DNA of 64,000 nt from Oryzias latipes (lineage: Eukaryota > Chordata > Actinopteri > Beloniformes > Adrianichthyidae): the NCBI RefSeq assembly GCF_002234675.1, contig NC_019876.2, positions 15,055,354 through 15,119,353 of the forward strand, read 5' to 3'. Of this stretch, positions 23,300 to 35,640 are shown in pieces; the stretch's first letter is position 1, and each line of letters opens with the position of its first letter. Under the pieces are notes generated by a model that was not told the DNA's origin, made no database searches, and saw nothing but the letters and a program-made list of their open reading frames with translations. The translations under genes and the position numbers were made by a program.

Positions 23300-26200
23300 A
23301 TGCTAAGACAAGTGCATGACTTCAAGGGCCAAAGTTTTCGGAAACTGAGGCGGGCCTGCCTCCGCCGAGGGGTGCTCTTCAAGGACCCGCTGTTCCCTGC
23401 CTCCGACCTGTCCCTGTTTTACAAGAGAGCATCCCCGCCGGGGCTGACCTGGAAGCGTCCAAGAGTGCGTTCTGTTTCATTACATATGGATCAAACAGCC
23501 TCGCTGCTGAAAAACCGTCAGAAAAATGTCGCCTCTCAACTATGAAACCCAGCAGCTGCCTCGGAATGCTGTGTCTCAATAGATGGGACTCATCGAAGCT
23601 CTTACTATAATTGGAGAGGTGTCGGGCGGTGAAACATTAGCCCTAAAGTGGCGAGCTGCTGATGGAGCGTTCCAATAGTGCGTCCGAGTTTGTCTGTACA
23701 GTAGAGTTGAGAAAAAGCAGCAGTGGATGTAAATAACTGAAGGTTTTTTTTAGCGGTGTGTTGTGGTGGTGTGGGTTTCTGTTAACATGCGTGTTGGCTG
23801 AACTGCAGCGGACCATGTGTACCTTAATAAAAGCTGCAAAAAGGGAGTTTAAGATTCATGGTCAGATTTGTTTTTAGCCCTGACCTCACCATCCTCCTGA
23901 GCAGAAATGTCCATCTTCCAGGGGACTTTTCTCTCAGGTTACAGCCGTAGACGACCCCTGCATACGTGTCCTGCTGCTGCATGTATTCGTGTTTGCATGC
24001 AGCAGCACATCTACAGTTACCTGGAGGAGAGATCATCAGGTCCACGGGGCAGAATGTGTCCGCTCAGCAGCGCTATGACGCTCTGAGTCCGCTCATAAAG
24101 CAGCGTAAACGACTCTAACGGCTGCTGTCATCAGCGAGATCCTCCGTCCCACGTTACCATGACAGCTATTCCAGTAATTAATAGTCTGATCAAATAACGA
24201 CACTCATGGATGCTTGCAGAGGTAAACACACTGCTGGTAATCATGTCGGCCTTTCAGCTCTGTGTTTTGGCAACAAGCTGCATGACTCCACTCTCATGTG
24301 CTTCATAATTCATGGAACCATTGAGGTCTCTACCTACCTTACCGTCTGCTGACTGAAGGCTTCTGGCGTTTTAGTCTTGTTACAAGAATTCCCGCTACTG
24401 CCGAACTACGTAGTAACAAGGGGGCCCTAGTCAGAAAGGGCATTCGGCCCAAAAATCTCTGCCAAACTACCTGTGCGACTCAAGGAAAGGGGATTCGTTG
24501 CGCGACCCTCTGACAGGATGTTACGAAAGGTGAACAACAACAACAAAAAATTAGCTAGGATGGTAACAGATATTGCAGAAAGATGTAGTGAAGAAAAGAC
24601 ACATGACTGGGCTGCTCAGTATCAGTTGTCTCTTCGTATTGCGATTGGTTTGCATCAGCAAACTGAAACCAGAGTTGTCTGATATCGTAACCAGGGTTAC
24701 TTAACTGCGTTTAAACACCCACAAAGTTAACGGATTCTATTTCACTCCGATTGGAGGGTTCAATGGACCATAGTGACCTTTGTGATTATTTAATGTTCAA
24801 TTGGAGTTGAACACATATCATGTAAGTGTGTGGCCCTGCGACGGACTGCCGACCTGTCCAAGGTGGATCCAGCTACCTTCAACCAAAGGAAGCTGGACAG
24901 GCTCCAGCAAACTGAGAGTGATAAAGCTGGTTTGGAATATAAATGGACTGATAGATACATCACAGACTAGCAGCTAAGACTGTGGGACTTGGACTAAAGC
25001 TTCACATAGAATACGATTTGGGTGGCAGGGGAATCCAGTTCCAATGTAAAAACGCAATCAGAGGTTTGGCGTGCTTTGAGCATTAGGTGCGCCGCAGCGT
25101 CCTGGCACTAGTGCGTTTCAGGTGGCGCCTCTCGACGTAATATTTCCTGAGTCCAAAATATATGAACTTGGCAAATAATACACATCACCCAACCAATCAG
25201 GAACTCAATTTTGGCCAGTGACGTGCTGAAGACGTGATCATGATGATGTGAGTGTGACGAGAGGGCCTGTCCACCAGTTCACAGAGGTCACAGTGATGGT
25301 TATTAAAACGAGCTTTAAGGACAAAACAAACGGCAAAAAGAATGTCTAGAATTTGGAGTACAATCATTTTGGCCAAAGTGTGTGGTTTCATTGCTTTTTG
25401 GAGGCTCCAGTACAGAAGAGAAATGCTGCTATAGCTTTATTTCTGGATTGAAGGAGGTTGGTGTTGGTATGAAAGGCAAAAATTAATCTAGCTGGATTTC
25501 TTAATATTATTAGAACCTTTCCAGATGGTTCTAGGTGCTTTTAAATCTGTCAGACATATTTTTTAGCATCAAAGTCCAATCTACATAACAGCTAGAAAGC
25601 TTCAGGCTGAGTGCTACTCACTATATGATAACTTATTTACACCAAAGCTTTAGCTCCAGTGATGGCGTTCTGTCGACTACTGTGACTCTTCAACCATTTA
25701 GGCAATTAAAGTAATTCCAGCAGATTCTGATGCAAAGAAAAGCGTCTTTGCACCAACCGATGTGAAAAGTCCCTTTTCTTTGTGTCCAAATCCGCTGATT
25801 CAGGTTGATCGTTACATTAGGTCAAAGGGCGTGTTATATTAAGGTGTCACCAGAGACATCTACAGTGTTAAAGGGTTAAACACAGTTTGGGTTTTCACTT
25901 CCAAATTTGTTTTTTTGTTTTACATGTAGGAAATATGTAAGGACCCTCGTCTGTTTGTGGACGGCATTAGCACTCGTGACTTGCACCAAGGCAGCCTGGG
26001 TAACTGTTGGATGGTGGCGGCCATTTCTTGCCTGGCCTCTGAGCCATCACTTTGGAAGAAGGTTTGTCTGTCAACTGCTTTATCTGAACATTGCTCTTTT
26101 TTACATGTATAACTATGTGTTTTTTTGTTATGTTTTTTTTACGTACACTTATTCCAGGTCATTCCTGACCATGTGGATCAGGAGTGGAACCCAAAGCGTC

Positions 26201-29200
26201 CTGAGTTGTACGCCGGGATCTTCCACTTTCGGTTCTGGCGCCTTGGTCGCTGGGTGGATGTTGTGGTGGACGATCGGCTGCCAGTCAGCAAAGACGGAGT
26301 GCTGCTCTTCTGTCGTTCTGCAACACCAAGGGAGTTTTGGAGTGCCCTGTTGGAGAAAGCCTATGCTAAGTTTGTCGCATTCATCTTTCATCTGTTACTG
26401 CTTATAGAGCATCCTTTTCTGGAACTGTGTTAGATGTTTTGTAATAGACAGTTCTGGTTCTGCTCTGCCCTGGAGTTTCACGTTTTTGTACTTTTGGTCA
26501 AATTTTAAAGCACTTTAGGAAAAACTAAAGAGTCATTGTTGTTCACATCCTAGTATGTGACACAGCCACCAACTTTTGTCTTTAGGAGTCTATGATTAAC
26601 AGGTTTAAAATTAGGTTTTGGGAGCACAGATCCCTGAGTCCTGCCAGGCTTTTTTCAGCAACCTTGACATTATTATTAGATGTGTTGGGCATTTGGAAAA
26701 AGCACAAACACTGAACTTAAAAAGCAAACTTTATTTAACTGTGTGAGAAACACCTCAGGCTGTACGGTTGAGTCATTTTTAGCACTTTTGCCTCACAGCA
26801 AGAGGGACCTGGTTTGAATCCCTGTTAGGTTCTTTCTGTGTGGAGTTTGCACATTCTCCTTGTGCATGTATGGGTTTTTTCCGGGCACTCCGGTTTCCTC
26901 CCACATTCAACATGCATTTTAGCTCAACTGGTGAATCTAAATAGTGCCTTAGGTGTGAATGTGTGTGATTGGGTCACCCTGGGATGGACTAGCACACCAT
27001 GTACCCCGCCTTCACCCAACAGCAGCGGGATTAGGATCCAGTAAAAGTGTTTAGCCTTACTCTTGTATAGCACTTTTCAGGGTGGACGTGGAGCCATCAC
27101 ATTCTTAAGCTGTGTTCACATCTAAGGTGATTTGTGCAGGGGGGGAGGGGGGTCCAGTTTCAATGTTCACTCAATGTACAGACGCTATCCGACGTCCTGC
27201 AGGCCAAATCTCTAGCAGCAATCCGTTTCGGGTGTGGCGGCAAAAATTCTAACGCACGTTGCCATGTTTCCAGAGTTTAAACATCTGAGCTTTGGTGAAG
27301 AATTCGCGTCATGTCGACCAATCAGAAACTCATTTTGGGTGTATGATGTGTTGATGATGTAATCAGCAGGTGGAGTCCAAACCAACATGGACAAGAATCA
27401 GATGGTTCTTCTCCTGAACGTCATGATATGTTTCTTATATTGAGACAATAATAAAAAGTTCCTCTACTTTAATTCTTATTTTTATTCTTTCCCTCCTCGA
27501 ACTAATGCAAGTCATCAAACTGGGCACAAAAATCCTGACCCATGCGTCTCATGTTTGTAGGAGAAAAATACGTATTTTCCATTTATTTCTCATACAAATC
27601 AATTATTTGAAAATCATTCAGTGTGATTTCCTGGAATTTTTAAAAGAATTCCTCCTCTAATAGCTGAAGTATATCTATGATGAACATTACAGACCATTCT
27701 CAATCATTTTTATGGTTCAGAAAGGTTTAAAACATTCCAAATTGGTGATTGACAAATCCGTTTTTGTGGTTTGGCAGAGATTTTCACACCAGATGCCCTT
27801 CCTGACAAAACCCTGTTTTTTTATCCGGGCTAGGGACCGGCACAGGGAGACCCAGACTAGGGCCCCCTTGTTTCTACATAGTTCGGCAGTAACACTCAAC
27901 TTAACACTTAAGACCTGCCTCAGAGGCATCCATCTGGAATATTTTCTCAGTCCTCAGTCCATCACAGCCTCTCACAATCACACTGTTGAGGGAACCATCT
28001 CCAGAGGACGCGCATGCATGTAAAACATGTCAACTTCACAAGGAAAAGGCAGTTTCTGAGACTCCAGCCAGCAGCTTGTTGCTATGGCGCTTTGGAGCAA
28101 AGCAGTTACCCTTTATGAAGCCTTAGTATTTTTTCTGGTATTTTCAACAACATGTATTGGTAACATAAAGCCTCCTCAGACATGAAGTAGCCATTGAGAG
28201 AAAAATTGTTAAGAGATTCCAGTTATTTTGTATTTCGTCCACTGAAGCGATGATGTGCTGAACTAGAACTTTGCTTCTCTGTAAAGAATACATCAGCTGT
28301 CTTTTTTCAGGCTGAACGGCTGCTACGAGGCGCTGGAGGGTGGAAACACTGCGGAGGCTCTCATTGACTTCACCGGTGGCGTTTCAGAGCCTCTTAGCCT
28401 GGATCGTGATTTCCTGAGCCTACATAGCAACCAGAGGAAGGAGCTCTTTCACAGTTTAGCCAAAGTCCATGAGCGCAAAGCCCTCATCACCTGCTCTATA
28501 AGGGTAGAACTTTTTCTTCTGACCCAGTAGATCCTTAAACCGTCACCGTCTGATTGAGTTTGAATATTATTTACATCTGTCAGCCTGCCGATGGGGAGAC
28601 TGTGGAGTCTGTGCTGGACTGCGGTCTCGTTCGAGGACATGCCTACGGGATGACAGCAGTGAGGAAGGTCTGGCTGAAGACATGCGGGATGTCCCGGCTC
28701 TTTATGGTGCGGATGAGGAACCCGTGGGGAACCACAGATTGGAAGGGTGCCTGGAGTCAGGGGTGAGGGTGCTCCGAATCGGTTTCTCCTAGAAGGAACG
28801 TTTTGTAGGAACTTGGGGACTAAAGCCTCAGCCGACGTTTAACTGTGTCAGCGTGGTTTACAACTTGTTTTACAACGCCACTGCTACTTTCCTGGCCAAT
28901 TTCAGATGTTTTACAACAGTGAAAGATTTGTTTTACGAGGAAACATCTGCTATGTAGATAATGAAAGTCTGAGAACCTCTGAAAATGGATAAAACGGTCC
29001 AATGAAGGTGTCCAGAAGTTGAAACCCTACTTCCTGTGTAACAAACTCTGTTGTTTGGTGTTTTCCACCCTCTGCAGGTCAGAGGAGTGGCAGCGACTGA
29101 GTCGGGCTGAGAGGGACAAAATGGGGCTCATTGTTCGAGATGTTGGGGAGTTCTGGTAATGTTCCTCTTTAAAAAATTCTTTATCCAATAAACAAGCTTT

Positions 29201-32200
29201 CAGAAAAATTGTTTTTCTTCACCTTTCGGGACATCCCTTCGATGGTCGCCACGACGAATCATCTTTCACTGATTCGCATAGGTGGTTTTGGCTGAGATTT
29301 TTGCCCTTTTTGACACAACCCTGTATTTTATCCGGGCTGGGGACCGGCACGGGGAACCAGACTTGGGCCCCCTTGTGGCTATACAAGCTGCTACTTTTTC
29401 CCCCCACTCAGGATGGAATTCCAGGACTTCTGCCGGTACTTCACGGATCTGGTGGTGTGCCAACTGGTGGACAGAGCTCTGCTGTGGCCCAGGTCGCACT
29501 GGAGGGAAACACACTGCTATGGAGAATGGGCTCCTGCCCCCGCCACCGCTGAAGCACCTCTGTCCACCATCAACCAGAGTGACGCGGCTCTGATCCCGGT
29601 TGAAAATGACTTCAAAGACGGCAGGACCAAGCAGGAGAAGAACCGAGAAGAAGCTCGACTTGGTGAGAAAGACGACAGGAAAAAGGGGAAATATGACTCA
29701 GATAAAAACAGGAATAACATCAGAAGGGAAAATGTTGGAGGATTTCTGGAAGTCACTAAGATGAGTCGATGTGGAGGATGCATCAACCACAGAGACACGT
29801 TTTTACAGAATCCTCAGGTAAGCTTAACCCCATATTTAACCATTAGTATCATATTTGATAAAGGCATTTCTGAGACCCCTGTCTCATTAACATGATCCAT
29901 TGTTCCCATTGCATATCACTTGTTCCATGTTCTGTGCACTGTAGTTCATTCTCATTCCACTAGGGACAGTAGAAGGTTTTTTTTCCCCTGCTCATTTCAA
30001 AATGGCTCCAGCCAAGAAATCGCAAAAACACTTTTGGCGGTAAAAAGGTTTGGCTAAACTTTAAAAGCATAGCTCATCTATTGTTGTGCATTTTATTAAA
30101 TGACAACTTGCTGAACTGAAAGAATTTAAAATTTGTTGATAATTAATTCTTTATGATACAGTTGAACCATGTAAAAATGTGTGGAACTAATTTGAGACAG
30201 TGGGTAAATAAGGTGGGGGGTTTTTATGTCAATATTTTTATATCTTAAACTAACATTGTTGTGAACAAAAACTTTCCAAATCATCCGAATAAATCACAAA
30301 TGATAATATATGTCATTAAAATATAGCTTTTTGTTGATTTCATCAAAAAGCTTTAAAGAGCATCTCAACTCAGAAAATTGAATTCTTCTGTCTCGGGGGC
30401 TCAGTTTTTCATTGATGTGTCGTTTCTTTTTTCTGTTAGTTCATGTTTGAGATCCGAGGCAAAGAGGAGGAGGTGCTGATCTGTCTGCAGCAGGAGGACA
30501 GGAGGATGTGGAGGAAATGTGGAGGAGGAGAAAACCTCCCTATTGGCTTTGAAGTTCTGAAGGTGAGGAAAAGAAGGGCCACACTTGATTTTCCAGTGCC
30601 CACTCTTCAAAAAAATAAAAAATTCTTACATCACTGGCTGATTTTCTTTTATAAGCAAATAAATCTGGCAATAGGGTAAGAAAAATGGTCTTACCAAGCG
30701 TTCTTATTTTAAGGGAAAAAAAAATTCTTGTGACAATGGCTACGTTCACACTGCAGGCTGAAACGACCCAATTACGATTTTTTTGCCCCTATGCGACCTG
30801 TATCTGATCTTTCCATGACAGTCTGAACGACACAGATCCAATCTTTTCAATTGTGACCCAGGCCACTTGGGTATGTAGTCCTGAATCCGATACGTGTCCG
30901 ATGCCACATGAATCCGACCTGTACGTCATTGATACGCTACAAACGTCATCATTCTGCATTGAGGTAGGGGAGAACATAAACATCAACCATGGCGGACAAT
31001 GCTGCTGAGACCAGTCAGTGGAAGGGAAGCGAGGTCACCGATTGGATTCATATTTTGGGGTGACAGCTCTATTCAGGCTAAACTCCAGGGCTCTTATCGC
31101 AACCGGGCGGTTTTTGAAAAAATTTCCAGCGAAATGGCCGAGCATGGTGTTGAATCTTTCCCACAAATACTTTTTTTTCCTTTCCGACCGTGGTCAGAAG
31201 AGAGACCTTCTCCAGAGCCGAAGGAGGATCTTCCTTTGGGGTTCACTTCCCCGTTTGGACCCTCAGATTCATCAGAGCAGGTTAATAGAGAGTCAATAGC
31301 ATTTATTCTGGGGTAAGCCTTCTTTTATTATCGTTCTCCTTCCTCCGTAACACACAACATGAATGCGTGCCCTCACTGCCCCTCTCACTCCCTCCTGCGC
31401 TGTACGCGCTCTCTCCTCTCTCTTACACACACACACGCCCTCGCAGCCCCAGCACATTCACATCTCCATTCCCCAACAGTAGGTACAGACGATCCTGGGT
31501 CCAATGCCTTCTTAAAAGTAGAGGATTGTTATTGGGCTGGCTCCTTTGTGAAAATGAATGTAATAAAGCAAAAAGCTCTGCTGTTGATAACACTGTTGTT
31601 GACATCCGTTGTTAACGTTAGCTACTTCCGTAAACAACAGTTTCATGGTCACACAGGAGATCACAAAAAATTCCGTTTGATTTGAAATGTGAAAGGCCTT
31701 GCAAAAAAAATCGAATTTTTTCAAAAAATTTGAATTGAGCATTAAGCCCTGCAGTATGAAGGTAGCCAAAGACATGTTTTCTCAAACTGAAGATTATTTT
31801 GCTATTCTAAAACTTTCTACATAGGGTTATTTTTCTTGCATGACAGAAAATAGGACGTTCAGTTTTTGTAGTGCAAAAACGTACACAAATGTTCTCACCA
31901 CCAGGTGGAGGTGAACCGCTGCAGCCGGGTGCAGTGTGTGTTGGAGCAAGCAGCCAGCTCCATCTACATGGACTCCCGCAGCGTGACTTGGAGGGGAACG
32001 TTGGCTCCTGGGCGCTTTGTCGTCCTGCCCACCACCTTCCTGCCGGGAACCACCGGACACTTCCTGCTGCGCCTTTTCACACACTCCCATGTCAAACTCT
32101 GGTGAGTTTTTGTTAAACCTTTGACTCCATCCAATCCAGTGACATGAGGTGAGGTTGATGGCTGGTGAGGCATCAGATTCACAATGAAAGACCTAATATT

Positions 32201-34001
32201 TCAGCTTTCATCCAACAGCAACTAATAGCTTATAAAATATACACAAGAACATATTTGTCCTACAGAGAATATTTCTTTATAGACAGATAGAACACTCTTC
32301 TTGTGTATAAATCATTCATATGTACTGTAAACAAATTAAAGTATAAAGATGTGTTCAGCACACATTTGACCCTCAGTAACTATTTCTGGTATTTTTCTAA
32401 CTTCATATTCTGGAGCTTTAATCAGTGTTATCAATTGTTGTCTGTGAAAATGATCATAAAAATAAAATAAATGATTTTACTTACATTTTTGTCCACTTAC
32501 TCCCATGTTACTTTTACAAAACAAACATTGAAAAACATGTTTGGCTTTACTTTTTGAGTCTGTCCACTGATCCTTCTCCACAAACAGCTCTATAATCTGT
32601 TTCAAAGTCTTCCTTATTATCCTTTATTTTATATGAGTTTCTCCTTCTCAATGGAGAAAGATGACCTTACTCTGTTTCTACGGCAGCAGTGTAGCTACAA
32701 AGCACCACCAGCTCCCTGCTGGTGAGGCTTGCCTCATCTAAAGCCTTTTCTGCGGGTCTATAGCAGGGCTTCCACCGCACGTCTCTGTTAACATTGAGCT
32801 CTGCCGTCAGAGCCTTCAGAGCCTCACCCGGAGTTTCCGCTCTGTCTGTGATCGCGCAACACTCAAATTCGGCGATTTTAACCTCAGAAACTGCGGAAAA
32901 CATGTTGAGTTGACTGAAAATCTATATTTAACACAGATCAGTAGAAATTAATATTTACTTAATTTACCTTTTTCTATTTTATCACGATTATGACAGGTGA
33001 GGCTGTGCCTCACTTGCCTCACCTGACAGCACGTTACTGATCCAATCTCTGCTGGAGTTACTCCCATATCAGCTAAAAAAAATACACCAGGAAGTACCTG
33101 GTGTACTCCTCCTTTTTGCCTCGGATCTCAAACATGAACAGAAAAAAGAAACAACACATCAGTGAAAATCCCTTCTAAGATTAAGTTCTGAATAAAAAGA
33201 AACAAAAACAAGCTGAATCCAGCAAGTCTTCTAAAGGATGAAAAACATGCTGAAATAAAACCACTTCCAGGAATTTGATTTTTCTTAAAAAGTTCTTCTA
33301 CTTCTGGTTTTAGGGTTTACATGTGAGCGTTTGTTTGTGTCTTTTTATTGAATCGGTCCATTCTTTTCATCCGTACAGGGAGCTGAGGGAAGAGCTGCCT
33401 CCTCCCTCTCTGTTGCAGTGTTTGCTGCCTCAACCCTCGGTGGTGACCACAGTCCATCTCCGCCGGGCATCGGGGCTCAGCCCTCCCAAACAGACAGGTA
33501 GCGCTGAAGGACAACTAGAAAAAAACGAGTTGTACTTCAAAGAGTTTTATTTGCTGTGGAGTTGACTCCATTTGTGGGAGACGTAGGAGTTGTTCTTGTG
33601 GTTTCCCTGCAGCGCCTCATGTTTATGCTGTTGTGCGCTGTGAAAGCGAAGCAGTCAGGACGCGACTGTTCCAAGAGGAGGGGAACCCTGAGTTCAACCT
33701 CAGAGCCATCTTCTACAGAAGATACCCAGACGCATACATCTCTGTGGAGGTTTGACACGTCCTCACCCCTTGATGTTCAGAAACACAACGTAAAACTGAC
33801 TGTTCTGTTTCTGCGTGCGGGCAGTTATGGTGCAAAGGTCTGGTGTGGGACTCTCTGCTCGGAGAGGCTCACCTCCACACCTGTGAGTCAGAGAAGAGCC
33901 GAAACCATGTGATTGATCTGCGCCACCGCCGTCCTCGCTCGGGGTTCATAGGTCGCATCTACGTCGAGACGTCTTCCAGCATCTGTCTCACAGATTTATG
34001 A
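23300..34001 (+). CDS. capn5: Calpain-5-like cysteine protease, 12 exons, complete
   Basis: Calcium-activated intracellular cysteine protease of the CAPN5/6 (TRA-3) type, which ends in a C2 domain instead of a penta-EF hand. Exons: 23300-23464, 25930-26061, 26158-26369, 28311-28503, 28584-28762, 29078-29155, 29412-29817, 30440-30562, 31905-32101, 33379-33497, 33613-33749, 33825-34001; all have GT-AG borders and consistent phases, giving about 705 aa. The start is chosen because [18 protein letters not shown] aligns without gaps with the N terminus of calpain 5; no stop lies between it and the acceptor before 23285. The catalytic triad is intact: Cys81 in GNCWMV, His253 in GLVRGHAYG, Asn280 in MRNPWG. 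Calpain 6 lacks the cysteine, so calpain 5 fits better. After the protease core come the calpain beta-sandwich (exons 7-9) and a C2 domain (exons 10-12, ending SSICLTDL). Residues about 360-438 are an insertion rich in Lys, Glu, Asp and Asn, far longer than this linker in mammalian calpain 5 as I recall it. Confidence 0.93.
24395..24480 (-). repeat. Repeat family B fragment, reverse orientation
   Basis: GTCAGAAAGGGCATTCGGCC followed by AAAAATCTCTGCCAAACTAC matches the reverse-oriented copy at 34345-34510. Confidence 0.45.
24820..24960 (+). mobile_element. SINE family A 3' fragment
   Basis: Tail half only: GTGTGTGGCCCTGCGACGGA and CTGCCGACCTGTCC, ending in AATATAAATGGACTGATAGAT. It lies in the first calpain intron. 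Confidence 0.5.
24990..25420 (+). repeat. Repeat family F copy in calpain intron 1
   Basis: CAATCAGGAACTCAATTTTG, a CAGTTCCAATGTAAAAACGC-like block and ATGATGTGAGTGTGACGAG resemble 27100-27420 and, in reverse, 61960-62275. The outer AGCTGTGTTCACA-type sequence suggests a decayed DNA transposon. Confidence 0.35.
26757..27045 (+). mobile_element. SINE family A copy in calpain intron 3
   Basis: The head has TTTTGCCTCACAGCAAGAGG and GGTTTGAATCCC, the body TGTGGAGTTTGCACATTCTC and CCGGTTTCCTCCCACA. It lies between the calpain exons ending 26369 and starting 28311. Confidence 0.65.
27100..27420 (+). repeat. Repeat family F copy in calpain intron 3
   Basis: It begins AAGCTGTGTTCACATCTAAG and contains CCAGTTTCAATGTTCACTCA, CGACCAATCAGAAACTCATT and GTGTTGATGATGTAATCAGC. 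The reverse copy at 61960-62275 ends GGTGTGAACGCAGCTTTAG. Confidence 0.4.
27765..27880 (+). repeat. Repeat family B copy in calpain intron 3
   Basis: GTGGTTTGGCAGAGATTTT, CCAGATGCCCTTCCTGACAA and GGGCTAGGGACCGGCACAGG match the 43040-43255 copy. Confidence 0.55.
29225..29395 (+). repeat. Repeat family B copy in calpain intron 6
   Basis: ATGGTCGCCACGACGAATCA, GGTGGTTTTGGCTGAGATTT and GGGCTGGGGACCGGCACGGG match family B. It ends shortly before the acceptor of the exon at 29412. Confidence 0.55.
29960..30365 (+). repeat. Repeat family E copy in calpain intron 7
   Basis: Same ordered blocks as 1300-1690, with insertions of a few bases. It lies between the exons ending 29817 and starting 30440. 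Confidence 0.55.
30737..31768 (+). mobile_element. 1.0-kb Harbinger-like DNA transposon in calpain intron 8
   Basis: The terminal inverted repeats read TGGCTACGTTCACACTGCAG on the left and TGGCTACCTTCATACTGCAG for the reverse complement of the right end. The interior contains a broken Myb/SANT-like reading frame (from 30989), typical of the second protein of Harbinger elements. It lies between the exons ending 30562 and starting 31905 and does not touch splice sites. Confidence 0.65.
30989..31175 (+). pseudogene. Frameshifted Myb/SANT-like DNA-binding domain (transposon-borne)
   Basis: It starts [13 protein letters not shown] and, after a frame change, continues [20 protein letters not shown] and [11 protein letters not shown], the pattern of the Myb/SANT-like protein of PIF/Harbinger transposons. 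At least one frameshift breaks it. Confidence 0.5.
32990..33035. repeat. Short imperfect palindrome in calpain intron 9
   Basis: CAGGTGAGG...CCTCACCTG arms enclose GTGAGGCTGTGCCTCAC. A related GGTGAGGCTTGCCTCATC lies at 32721-32740. This stretch (32650-33035) has higher GC than its surroundings and may be an old insertion. Confidence 0.4.
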
Positions 34002-34123
34002 CAGCATCCATGTTGTCGGCATGGCAACTTCTGTTTTCACAACCAAGACCTGACGGAGACACACTTGATGGCACAGTTGTATTTTTCATACAAACAATTG
34101 ATTTTGTATGAATGTTATTCTGG

Positions 34124-34129
34124 AATAAA
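34124..34129 (+). terminator. capn5: Polyadenylation signal of the calpain gene
   Basis: A canonical AATAAA lies 123 bases past the calpain stop codon and is followed within 20 bases by a T/G-rich stretch, as expected for a cleavage site. Confidence 0.65.
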
Positions 34130-34344
34130 TGCATGTTTTTGCAACTTAATATGGATTTTTTTCTTTATTTATGATTACCGTTTGAGGAAATGATCTCCTT
34201 TTGCTTCTTTGCATATTTATTAAAAACGCAAAAAAATCCTTCTTCTATAGAAAAACTAAAACCGTTACTCTCACCAAACCTGCGTCTCATAGTGATAAAA
34301 AATAAATAAACACTACATCACATCTGGCCACCTTGAGCAAGATT

Positions 34345-34510
34345 CTTTGTGCTACTGCCTAACAGCCACAAGGAGACCCAAGTCTGGGTCCCCCTGTGCT
34401 GGTCCCAGCCTGGATACATTCCAGGGTTGTGTCAGGAAGGGCATCAGGCGTAAAAAATCTCTGCCAAACCACCTGTGCAAATCAGTGAAAGCTGAAGGGA
34501 CGTGCCAAAA
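34345..34510 (-). repeat. Repeat family B copy, reverse orientation, downstream of calpain
   Basis: ACAAGGAGACCCAAGTCTGG, GTGTCAGGAAGGGCATCAGG and AAATCTCTGCCAAACCACCT are the reverse complement of the family B body. Confidence 0.55.
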
Positions 34511-34769
34511 GGTGAACAACATATTACAGACCTTAAAGCCTTTTTCTTCATTTTGGAGAAATTTGATCAGGAGTGCTATAAATGACTTGATCAGATATGA
34601 TGTTTGTATTGTTTCATGTAAAATATCACATTTACAGTCTTGTGGTGTTAGGGATCATCTCCTTCCAACAGGAAGGTCTGGTTGGAATTCAAGATTGGGT
34701 CTTTGTGTTTAGGGTAAAACCTTTTTTGTTGCTAAACACGACTGGAATGAACCAATCTACAACAAGCGA

Positions 34770-35640
34770 GTAGCTTGATGAGAAGAGATCAGCTGTTAAA
34801 GAAATTATTAGAAAATGCAAGAATACTGACGATCTCTCTCCACCTAGAGCTCCATCCGATATCTCACCTGGTGGTACAAATGATTTCGAGGACAGTGAGG
34901 AAACAGCCTAGATCTACACAGAGGGAACTGGTCTATGACTCGAAGACAGCTGGGACCACAGTAACAAAGGTTACTATGGTGACACACAGCGTCAATATGG
35001 AATCCAGCACATGTCCTGGTCTGGCTGAAGTTTGCCAGATACCATTCGGGGGAGGGTTGAGATAATGTCATGTGGTCAGAGGAGATCAAAATGGATGCCA
35101 GTTTAGTTCGTCTGTTTAGTTAAAGTTTTAGCATTATCCTATTGAATTCTGTGCATTTATGATCCTTTTTGAATATATGTTTACCTTACAATTACCGGTA
35201 AGAAGCCCATTGAGACGACTGTTGTTTTGAATTTGGGCTATACAAATAAAATTGAATTGAACTGCTAGTTTGCATTCCAAGGAGACCATACCCACTGTCC
35301 CACTGTGAAGCATGGGGGTGGAATCATCATTGTTTGGGGCTGCTTTTCCGCAAAAAAGAACAGGATGACTGATTCGTATTAAGGAAAGGAGGAATGGGGT
35401 AATGTACAATGAGATTTTGAGCAAACACCTCCTTCCATCAGCAACAAATTGATCCCAAACACATCACCCAGACAACGAAGGACTAGCTACATAAAAAGCA
35501 TTTTTCTAGCCGGTCTCTGGACCTCAATCAGACAGAGAATCTGTGGAGAAAGTTGAATGTCTGTGTTGCCCAAAACTTCACAGCACTTGACAAGGTCTGT
35601 ATGGGTGAATGGACCAAAATAGCTGATTCTGTGTGAATCT
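34770..35640 (+). pseudogene. Tc1/mariner-type transposase relic
   Basis: Frames drift, but Tc1 landmarks occur in order: an N-terminal helix-turn-helix-like region (RTVRKQPRSTQREL), KHGGGSIIVWGC near 35310, and a C-terminal LWRKLNVCVAQNF region near 35545. Several stops and frameshifts break it. Its 3' part is included in the segmental duplication and so recurs near 43332-43650. Confidence 0.7.

Noticed and set aside
32667..32903. 78-codon minus-strand frame in calpain intron 9 as a gene
   Set aside because: GC-rich piece without a known domain; probably part of an old insertion with the palindrome at 32990-33035.
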